Origin: CAYRZF01 sp964428805
Lineage (GTDB): Bacteria > Methylomirabilota > Methylomirabilia > Rokubacteriales > CSP1-6
Direction of reading: 5' to 3'
DNA: 24,368 nt
Assembly (NCBI GenBank): GCA_964428805.1
Contig: CAYRZF010000028.1
Span: forward strand, 1-24,368
Below, in pieces: positions 14,140 to 22,800 of the stretch; the stretch's first letter is position 1, and every line of letters starts with the position of its first letter. The position numbers and the translations under genes are program-made. Under the pieces are notes generated by a model, which saw nothing but the letters and a program-made list of their open reading frames with translations, did not search any database and was not told where the DNA came from.

Positions 14140-14919
14140 CTAGATCGCTTTGGCGTCTTCCCTGAGCGACCTTACCAGTTCCTTCGCGGCCGCGGTCGGA
14201 TCGCCGGACAGGATGCGCCCGGGTGGGCGAGGCGGCAGGCCCTCGAAGGTCACGACCGAGAGCTGCGGCCCGTCGGCGGTCAGTCCCAGGTCGGCGGCCT
14301 TGACGTCCCTGATCTCCTTCTTCTTGGCCCCCATGATCCCCTTGAGCGTCGGGTAGCGCGGCTCGTTGAGGCCCTTTTGCGCGGAGAGCACGCAGGGAAG
14401 TGGGATGTCGAAGACCTCCAGCCCTCCCTCCACCTGGCGGGAAACCCGGACGGAGGTGCCGTCCGCGGAAACCGTTTCCTCCATGATCCAGGAGGCGCAG
14501 GGCCATCCCAGCAGCTCGGCCACCTGGCTGCTCATCGCCCCCATGTCGTCGTCAATGGCCTGGCGGCCGAAGAAGACCAACTGTGGCCGCTCGTGCCTGA
14601 TCACGGCCGCCAGCGCGCGCGACACGGCCAGCGTATCGGCGTGCTCCCAGGCCGGGTCGTTCAGATGGATCGCGCGGTCGGCCCCCATGGCCAGGCAGGT
14701 ACGGAGGGCTTCCCTGGCGCGCTCGGGTCCCACCGTGACGGCCACGACCTCGCCCTCTCCCCGCTTCTCCTTGACGCGGAGCGCCTCCTCCACCGCAAAC
14801 TCGTCGTAGGGGGAGACGATCCAGGTGATCCCGGCGGTATCGATCCTTTTGTGGTCGCCGCCGATTTTCACCTGTGTCGCGGTGTCCGGCACCTGTTTGA
14901 CGGGGACGAGAATTTTCAT
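14140..14919 (-). CDS. etfB: Electron transfer flavoprotein beta subunit
   Basis: A 259-residue ETF beta subunit. The start MKILVPVKQVPDT, the AMP-binding region with AMGADRAIHL and the ETF-beta signature region VEGGLEVFDIPLPCVLSAQ followed by GLNEPRYPTLKGIMGAKKK are all present. It forms a heterodimer with EtfA. Its ATG overlaps the stop of the GntR gene by 4 bp (ATGA), so it is translationally coupled to the regulator and belongs to the same transcript. A GAGGGAG ribosome site lies within the end of the regulator gene. No features of the bifurcating type are obvious from the sequence by eye, but I did not test this rigorously. Confidence 0.96.
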   Translation of the reverse strand: MKILVPVKQVPDTATQVKIGGDHKRIDTAGITWIVSPYDEFAVEEALRVKEKRGEGEVVAVTVGPERAREALRTCLAMGADRAIHLNDPAWEHADTLAVSRALAAVIRHERPQLVFFGRQAIDDDMGAMSSQVAELLGWPCASWIMEETVSADGTSVRVSRQVEGGLEVFDIPLPCVLSAQKGLNEPRYPTLKGIMGAKKKEIRDVKAADLGLTADGPQLSVVTFEGLPPRPPGRILSGDPTAAAKELVRSLREDAKAI

Positions 14920-15647
14920 GGCCTGGCTCCCTCATAGTGAAGCTCCCGCGTGATGCGAAAGCGATCGCCGGGGATGAACACGCGGTCGAAGACGATAGGC
15001 GCCCCGTCGGCGGCCGAAGAGATGCGCTCCGAACGGAACGCGGGGCTCCGGGGCCGGCAGCCCAGCTGACGGGCCTCCTGGGTCCGCAGGGTGACCGCGT
15101 AGACCGTCTCGCGCGCCCGGGTGATCTCGATGCCGAGCTTGAACGTGAGGACGTCTCGAAGGGGAGTGATCGTCAGATCCGCCTTCGCCACCTCCCGGCC
15201 GATCCGCGCGGGAAGGAAAGAACGCTGGTAGCTCATCGGACGCCGGTCCACGAGCCGAAGCCGGTCGAGGACGAAGACCGCCTCGCCCTCGGGCAGCCCG
15301 AGCCCCTGTGCCACCCGACGGTCGGGGCGCCTGAACCGGCTCCGGAGGAAGCGGGTTTCCACAGCCTTCCCCCGGGCGGAGAGGTCCCCGGCGAAGGTCC
15401 GGAAGTGGAGGATGTCGTAGTCGATGGAACGAGACGCGACAAAGGTGCCGAGACCGTGGCGAGGGCTAACGAGGCCGTCTTTTTCCAGGATGTCGAGCGC
15501 CTGCCTCAGGGTCATCAGGGCAACGCCAAACTCCCGCGCCAGCGCGCGCTGATTGGCGAGGCGTTCCCCGCGCGGGAGAGTGCCGCGCCGGATCCGCTCC
15601 CTCAGGCTGTCGGCAATTTGAAGATAGCGTGGGACGCGCTCGTTCAC
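14916..15647 (-). CDS. GntR-family transcriptional regulator (HutC/UTRA type)
   Basis: A 243-residue regulator. The winged-helix GntR domain lies at about 5-70 (PRYLQIADSLRERIRRG, then ANQRALAREFGVALMTLRQAL, then GLGTFVAS). A UTRA ligand domain follows at about 90-235 (RRPMSYQRSFLP). HutC-type members usually repress until a small acid, sugar phosphate or acyl-CoA binds the UTRA domain. As first gene of the catabolic operon, with a palindrome in its own leader, it probably autoregulates the operon and senses a pathway metabolite. The GTG at 15647 is chosen for the GGGAGG site 6 nt upstream. It overlaps etfB by 4 bp. Confidence 0.93.
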   Translation of the reverse strand: MNERVPRYLQIADSLRERIRRGTLPRGERLANQRALAREFGVALMTLRQALDILEKDGLVSPRHGLGTFVASRSIDYDILHFRTFAGDLSARGKAVETRFLRSRFRRPDRRVAQGLGLPEGEAVFVLDRLRLVDRRPMSYQRSFLPARIGREVAKADLTITPLRDVLTFKLGIEITRARETVYAVTLRTQEARQLGCRPRSPAFRSERISSAADGAPIVFDRVFIPGDRFRITRELHYEGARP

Positions 15648-15680
15648 TCGGAGCCTCCCAGGTCCTGCCCGCCGTCAAAC

Positions 15681-15692
15681 AGTTCTAGAACT
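15681..15692. promoter_or_regulatory. 12-bp palindrome, candidate GntR operator
   Basis: AGTTCTAGAACT is a perfect palindrome between the predicted transcription start (near 15738) and the GntR start. Its GT-CTAG-AC core resembles known HutC-type operators such as GGTCTAGACC. Position and sequence support repression of the operon by its own first gene product. Confidence 0.6.
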
Positions 15693-15744
15693 CTCCAGCC
15701 CACAGTAACCCCTTCGCTCCAAGGACGGGGAAATGTCAGAAAAT

Positions 15745-15774
15745 ATTGTACTTTGCTGTGCGCGACCGTGTCAA
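15745..15774 (-). promoter_or_regulatory. Strong sigma-70-like promoter of the catabolic operon
   Basis: On the minus strand a perfect -35 TTGACA (15774-15769) and a -10 TACAAT (15750-15745) are separated by 18 bp. It lies 26 bp beyond the trpD stop and gives a leader of about 90 nt before the GntR GTG. An A/T-rich stretch follows the -10 box, standing out from the GC-rich surroundings. Confidence 0.7.
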
Positions 15775-15799
15775 AAACGCTCAGGGCTCGCGAGGCGAT

Positions 15800-16870
15800 T
15801 TACTTCTCGCCGGTGAGCTTCCGGGAGAACTCGACGAGGGCCGCCAGCTTTCGTTGCGCGGCACCGGAATCGATCGAGTGGGCCGCCAGAGCCACCCCCT
15901 CCTTCAGGTCCCGTGCCTTCCCTCCGACCACGAGCGCCGCGGCGGCGTTCATCAGGACGATGTCGCGCTTGGGCCCATCCCCCCCGCCCAGGATGTGCCG
16001 GATGATCTGAGCGTTTCCCTCCCGATCGCCCCCCCGAAGGTCTGCGATGCTCGCGCGGGGGAGCCCGAAGTCCTCCGGTCGGACCGTGAAACTCCGCACC
16101 GTCCCTTCACGGACTTCCGAGATCTGGCTTTCCCCCGTGTTGGAGATCTCGTCGAGGCCGTCGGCCCCGTGAACGACGAAGGCCCGAACCGTCCCCAACT
16201 CGGCCAGAACTCGGGCCAGCGGGTCGGTGAGCGCCGCCGAGTAGACCCCGATAACCTGGGCGTTGGCGCCCGCCGGGTTCGTGAGCGGCCCGAGCATATT
16301 GAACACCGTGCGGATCCCCATCTCCCGCCGCGCCGCCATAACGTGCTTCATGGCCGTGTGGAGCAACGGAGCGTAGAGAAACCCGATGCCGACCTCGTCA
16401 ACGCACCGAGCGACCCCGGCCGGCGGGAGCTCGAGGCTGACACCAAGCGTCTCCACCACGTCCGCGGAACCGCAGAGCGAGGAGACGGAGCGGTTCCCGT
16501 GCTTGGCCACTTTCAGCCCCACCCCCGCCACCACGAAGGCTGTGGCCGTGGAGACGTTGAAGGTGCCGGCGGCGTCACCGCCGGTCCCGCAGGTGTCGAT
16601 GAGCATCTCGCGGTCCGTGCCGGTGAGGGCCGCGACTTCCTCCCCCTTGGTCCTCACCCGCACGGCCTTCTGGCGCATGACCTGGGCGAACCCGATCAGC
16701 TCCTCGACGGTCTCGCCTTTCATTCTGAGGGCGGTCAGGAAGGCGGCGATCTGGGCGTTGGTGGCTGCCCCGGACATGATGGCTTCCATGGCGGCCGCGG
16801 CCTCGATGCGGGTCAGGTCCTTTTTCTCCACCAGCACCCGGACGGCCTCGGTGATGATCGGGCTGGTCAT
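15800..16870 (-). CDS. trpD: Anthranilate phosphoribosyltransferase
   Basis: A 356-residue TrpD that transfers phosphoribose from PRPP to anthranilate in tryptophan synthesis. The PRPP motif DTCGTGGD is at 92-99, NVSTAT at 105-110 and KHGNRSVSS at 123-131. NMLGPLTNP lies further on. All signature residues I can check are intact, so it should be active. It is slightly longer than the usual 340 residues because of the C-terminal part. No other trp gene is in the window. Its ATG overlaps the stop of the giant kinase gene by 4 bp (ATGA), an odd partner that implies co-transcription. Confidence 0.95.
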   Translation of the reverse strand: MTSPIITEAVRVLVEKKDLTRIEAAAAMEAIMSGAATNAQIAAFLTALRMKGETVEELIGFAQVMRQKAVRVRTKGEEVAALTGTDREMLIDTCGTGGDAAGTFNVSTATAFVVAGVGLKVAKHGNRSVSSLCGSADVVETLGVSLELPPAGVARCVDEVGIGFLYAPLLHTAMKHVMAARREMGIRTVFNMLGPLTNPAGANAQVIGVYSAALTDPLARVLAELGTVRAFVVHGADGLDEISNTGESQISEVREGTVRSFTVRPEDFGLPRASIADLRGGDREGNAQIIRHILGGGDGPKRDIVLMNAAAALVVGGKARDLKEGVALAAHSIDSGAAQRKLAALVEFSRKLTGEK

Positions 16871-19800
16871 GACTCCCCCTCGACCGACGCCGGAGGCTGG
16901 CGCTGGGAGCGGGAGCCGTACGTGCCCACCGCTGAAAGAATGTCCTCTAGCTTGACCGGCTTCGACAACACCGCATCGACGCCTTGGGCAAGGAGCTCCT
17001 CGGGGGAAAGCTCAACACCCAGCCCGGTGACCAGCAGCACCGGCACCGAGGGGGCGTGATCCTTCACGGCCCGGGCGAGCTGCCAGCCATTGACCCCGGG
17101 CATGGCGAGGTCGGTCAAGACGAGGTCGAACGGTTCAGCCTTGAAGCGGGCGATGGCCTCGCGGCCGTCCAACAGGAGGACCGCCGAGTGCCCCGCCATA
17201 GTCAGCAAGTCCCCCATCGCCTCCAGTACTAACTGGTCGTCGTCCACCACCAGGCACCGGACCGGGGACGTGGAGGGGAGCGCCGGCGGGGACGGAGGCT
17301 CGGGCTCGGCGTCGCTTACCGGGAACGTCAGCGAGAAGGTGGCGCCCTGCCCTTCGGCGCTCTCGACGGCGATCAGGCCCCCATAGCGGGAGACGATGCC
17401 GTACGTAATAGAGAGGCCGAGGCCGGTCCCCTTTGGGCCCTTGGTGGTGAAGAACGGGTCGAAGATCTGGCGCTGGACGGCTTCAGAAATGCCGGCGCCG
17501 GTATCGCTTACCTTGACGACCACGTCGCCCGCCTCCACCCGGGTTGTCAGCGAGAGGGTCCCGCCCTCGGGCATGGCGTCCACGGCGTTGAGGATCAGGT
17601 TCGTGAGAGCCTCGCGGAGCTCGGCGGGGTCTCCGGCGATCTCCGGGATGGGATCCAAGGTGGTCGTCACCTCGATCGTGAGGCCCTGGCTCTGGGCCTC
17701 CTGCCCCCACCGTGCCTGTGTCACCTCCAGGGCTTCCTTCACCACCCGGTTCAGGTCCACCGGGACGAAAGGCTGGTCGCGCCGAATCCGGGCGAACTCC
17801 TGGATCCGCCGGACCGTTCGGGCCCCATCCGTGGCGGCTCGCTCGATGACCTCGAGCCACTGCCTGAGCTTGGGGTCTTCCACTTTTCGGAGGAGAAGCT
17901 GGGCGCGGCCGAGGATCGCGGCCAAAAGATTGTTGAAGTCGTGGGCCACTCCGGAGGCCATCTCGCCCAGCGCCCGGAGTTTTTCCGTGCGGATGAGCTG
18001 GTCCTGGGCCGCGGCGAGTTGCTGGTAGGCGCGCGTGCGCTCGTCGAAGAGTCGGGCGCTCCGGAAGGCAAGGGCCGCCAGACTGGCGATGTTCAGCAGA
18101 AGGCGCTCGTCGGCGGCGGTGAAGGGACGGGCATTGCTCCGGAGGATCAGCCCTCCGATCGTCTTGTCTCCGGCCACCATCGGGGCACCGAGCCAGTACG
18201 GGTACTTCAGGGAGTCTTCGAAGGGTCTCACGCCTTCCCGCCGGCACTCGGCCGCGTAGTTGTCGGTCCGGATGGGCCGCCCGCTCTCGACGAGCCGGGT
18301 GAACAAGCCGTCCCCGACCGGGTAACGCCGGGGGTTTGGCCTCTCCTCCCCCTCCAGCACGCGCAGGGCAACCTCGACCTCCTGGCGAGCCTCGTCGTAG
18401 AGGAGGATCAGCATGTTGCGCGCGTCGAGGACGCGGGCCACCTGCCCATGAATGGCGCCCACCAGTTCGGCCAGATCCAGCTGGCCCGTGACTGCCCGGG
18501 AGAGTTCGTGGAGCACCGACAGTTCCTCGAGCTTGCGCTGATTCTCCTGGAAGAGGCCCGCGTTTTCCACGGCCACGCCCGCCTGGATGCCCATCGCTTC
18601 GACCAGGGCCAGCTCCCGCTCGGAGAACTCCCGCGTCCGCTCCCACCACACTGCGATGAAACTGCCTATCACGCGGTCCTTGGCCACGATCGGAGCGAAG
18701 AGCTGCACGCGGTGGGGCGCCACCGCTTTCAGGGCGGCGGGGATGCGGGGATCCTCCGGCACGTTGCTCGAAACCATCACACGCTTGGACCTGAACCCGT
18801 CCGCGTAGAAGGTGATTTCGGCGGGATCGATGCGGACGGTCCGCAACGCGTCCAAAAAATTGCGCGGTACCCGGAAGCCCACGACGGGCTCGAGCTGGCC
18901 GGTGGCCGGATCAAGCAGCCACACCCCCACCGAGTCAGCGTCGATGATGTGCGTCACCTCGCGGAGGAAGTGGCGGAGGAGCGGCTCGAGGTCCAGGGTG
19001 GTGGACAGCGCCCGGCTGACGTTGAGGAGCGTCTCGGTCTCCCGCAGCTTGTCCTGGGTCTGCCGGACGAGATCGGCGTTCTCGAGGGCCAGCCCGACTT
19101 GGGATGCCACGCCTTCGACGAGGCGAAGCTCCGCGGAAGTAAACGTCCGCCCGGGACTCCACCAGACAAGGAAGAGACCCCCGACGATCTCTCCCCGCAC
19201 CAGAGTCGGCGCGAACAGCACGGCACGGGGGCGGATGGCTCCCAGGAAGTCCCGATCAAACCGGGGGTCGCTCATGGCGTCCGAGGTCCAGACGGGCTTC
19301 CGTGTTTCCCACGCCTCCTGGAGAATCGGAAACCGAGAGATGTGAAATGGCCTATCGAGGAATACCGGGAAGAGGTTTTTCGGCACGTGATAGCCCGCCA
19401 GGGGGACCAGGGCCTCCTTCTTCGAATCGAGGAAATACGCCCCGACCATATCGGCCTGGAAGGCGCGGCCCACCTCACGAGCCACCTGCCGCATGCCTTC
19501 CTGGAGCGGCAGGTTGAGCGAGAGAACCCGCGCGACGGACAGGAGCGTTTCCGTTTCCTTCAGGCGCTCCCGAATCTCCGCGTAGAGCCGGGAGTTGTCG
19601 AGAGCAAGGGCCAGCTGGCCGGCGATCGTCACGGCCAGATCCACCTGCCACTGCTCGAAGGTCCTTCCACGCTCGGTGTAATCCAGGTTCAGCGCCCCCA
19701 CAACCCGATCCTGGCGGATCAGGGGAACCACGAGGTAGGCTCGAAGCCCATAGGCCTCGATCCATTCGCGCGGGATCAGGTCAGTGTCAGCAGTGTCCGG

Positions 19801-22800
19801 GATGATGACGGGCCGCTTCGTGTCGATTGCGATCGCGTGAGCCGGCACCTCCTGGGGCGCGAAGGGCTGCATGGCCACGAATTTGGCCCAGAGGTCGGGC
19901 GCCTTCCGGCCATCGGCGAACTGGGACATGAGGGGGATCGTCCGGTTCCCCTCCCAGAACGCGATGGTGCAGCGATCCACCTGGCAGACCTGGGCGGCCT
20001 TGATCGTGACCTGTTTCAAAAGCCGCTTCACGTCCAGGGTGGAACTCAGGATCTCGGCGACCTCGAGAAGGGCCTGCGTCTCCCGAAGCCGTCGGGTCGT
20101 CTCGGCGTAGAGTCGGGCATTGTCGAGGGCGATCGCCGCCTGGGCCGCGAGGGAGCCGAGGAGGGATCGCGTCTCGGGCGTGACCGGATGGGGCGCCGAG
20201 CGATACATGACGAAGGCCCCCAGCACGCGAGCCCCGAGCGTGATCGGATACGCGGTCAGATACCGGAGCCCGTGGCGAATCGCCCACGAGGCACGGAGAA
20301 TCCGACGATCGTGCTCGATCCGGGTCCAGAGGATCGGCTCCCGGTGCTGGACCACCCATCCCACGGCGCCCTCGCCCAGGGCTACTTCATCGGCGAACCC
20401 CGCGGCGACCTCAGGATCGCCGACAGTCACGGAGCGGCGCAGGCGCTGGCCCTCGGGCGTAACCACCCACACGTGTGCCTGCGGCGCCTCGAAGAAGGTG
20501 GACACGGCCTGGGCGATGTTCTTCAACACCTCTTTTACCTGGAGCGACGAGGACACCAACCGGTTCACCTCATCGAGAGCGCGCAGCCGGTCGCCGTACT
20601 CCTTTGCCTCGCGGTAGAGGCGGGCATTCTCGAGGGCGATGGCCGCCTGAGCCGCAAAACCACCGAACGTTTCGAACTCCGTCTGAGTGAATCGCCGTCC
20701 CCCTTCCTCACGGTTCAGCGCGATCACTCCCAAAAGGCGGTCACGGGAGATGAGCGGCTGGGCGATCAGATGGACGCTTCCCAGCGTGTCGATTCCGTGC
20801 GCCGCGAGAGAGGCCGCGTAGGCCGAGCTCGCGAAGTCGTTCCCCAGCAGGCCCCGTCGCTCGACGGCTGCCGTGCCGGCGATGCCGACGCCAAGGGGAA
20901 TGCGAAGGTCCCGGACCTTGGGGGGCATCCCGTATGAGGACCGGGGGACGAGCGTCGAGCCCGTCTCGTCGAGAAGGAAGACGACCCCCCGCGCCTTCAG
21001 CAGCGCACTGGCGCGCTCGATGATGAGATCGAGCAGCCTCTCCGGGATCAACTCGGCAACCAGCTCGCGCTCGATCTCCCCCAGCGCCTCCACCTGGGCC
21101 CTGCGCGCCTGTTCCAGCGAGAAGAGCCGGGCGTTCTCGAGTGCCACGGCCACCTGGTTGGCGAACGTGGTGAGGTACTCCCTCTCCTCGTCGCTGAAAC
21201 GGTGGCCCGCCTCCCGGTGGACGACCAGGACGCCGAACGGCCGCTCGCCGGAGAGGGGGAGCGCGAGCACCGCCCGGGTGCCAACCGTCCCAATCTGGGC
21301 CCGCGTCTCCGGGCGGAGCGTGATGGTAGGGTCGTTCAGGACGTCCTCGGTCCACACTGGCCGATTCTCGGCCACGGCACGCCCGGCCACCCCCTCGCCG
21401 ATCCGGAGCCGGTGGGTCCGCCAGAAAGCCTCCCGTGAGCCGAAGCCATGAAGGAAGCACAGCTCGGAGCTCTCCGCGTCGAGGGAAAAAATCCCCACGT
21501 CGGAGATGTCCAGGCTCTCCCGGCACCGCGTCGCCACCGTCTCCAGAATCCGGTCCACGTCGAAAGTGGAGACCAAAAGCCGCCCCATCTCCGCGAGCGT
21601 GCGCATGCGCGCGGCGCGCCGGGCGGCGGACTGGTAGAGGCGGGCATTCTCGATGGCGATGGCCGCATGGTTGGCCAGGGACTGGAGCAGGCTGACTTCC
21701 TCCTCGCTGAACTCGTGCGGTTCCCTGAGCGCGATGCCAAGTGCCCCGAGCGTCCGATCCCCCAGCAACATGGGCGCGCCGGCGTAGGAGATCACCCCGT
21801 CGGCCCGGTGGCGCTCGCGATTCACTGGGCGCGGGTCCTCCCGGAGATCGGCGATGACCAGCGGGGCCTTCGTGGCCACGATCTGCCCGACGAGCCCTTC
21901 CCCGACCCGGAACCGCGTGATTCCGAGGTCCTCGGAGAGCGACCCGGCATGGGCCCGGAGAGACAGCGTCTCCCCACCCTCGTCCACAAGCCAAAGCCGG
22001 GACACGCTGGAGCCAAACAGCTCCACGGCCGAGCCCACGACCCGGTCCAGGACCTCCTCGACTCTCAGGGTGGCTGTCAGGGTCTGGGTGAGCTGGGCCA
22101 GGGTTTCGAGCCGTTTCCCCCGGCGCGTAGTCGCTGCGTAAAGCCGGGCGTTCTCCATCGCGATAGCCGCCTGGGTGGCGAACGACATCAGAAGCTCGAT
22201 TTCCTCCTTGGAGAAGCGAGTGAGACGCCGCGTCACAATCGCCAGCACGCCGAGGACCCGATTCTGGAAGAGGAGAGGAACCCCCGCGAAAGACACGCAG
22301 CCCTCCTGCCTCAGCCATTCGACGTTGAGGGTCCGGGGATCGTCGAGTACCCGTTCGATCACCAGCGGCTCGCCCGCTTGCGCCACGTGGCCGACCAGCC
22401 CCTCTCCGAAGGCAAAGGTCGTCTTTCCCCTCGCGGGGGCGGCGGCTCCCGCTCCGCTCTCACCGCGTAAAAGGAGCCGGTCCTCCTCGGCGACCCACAA
22501 GCGGACCGACGAGTCGGGGAGCAGGCCGGCGGCCGTCCGAATGACGCCATCGAGCACCTCGCCGACATCCAGGCGAGCGGTGACCGTCTGGGCCAGCTTA
22601 ACGAGACTCTCCAGCCGTTCCTCCTTCTCGCGGGTTTCGGCAAACAGAGCGGCCCGCTCCACCGCCGCGCCGACCTGGTAGGCCACAGCCTCTATGAGGT
22701 GCGTCTCCTCGGGGGTGAACTCGCGCGCCGCCGAGGCAGCCAAGATCATCACGCCCCATACCTCTCCCTTCACCAGGATGGGCAGGGCGATCTGGGTCTG

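Noticed and set aside
14120..14506. N-terminal extension of etfA reaching into etfB
   Set aside because: The extension is an out-of-frame reading of etfB. ATG 14119 gives the normal ETF-alpha start and length.
17941..20937. 998-codon plus-strand open frame opposite the giant kinase
   Set aside because: It lies entirely antisense to well-conserved GAF and kinase domains. Its product is rich in Arg, Gly, Pro and His with no recognisable domain, as expected from strong G/C bias at third codon positions.
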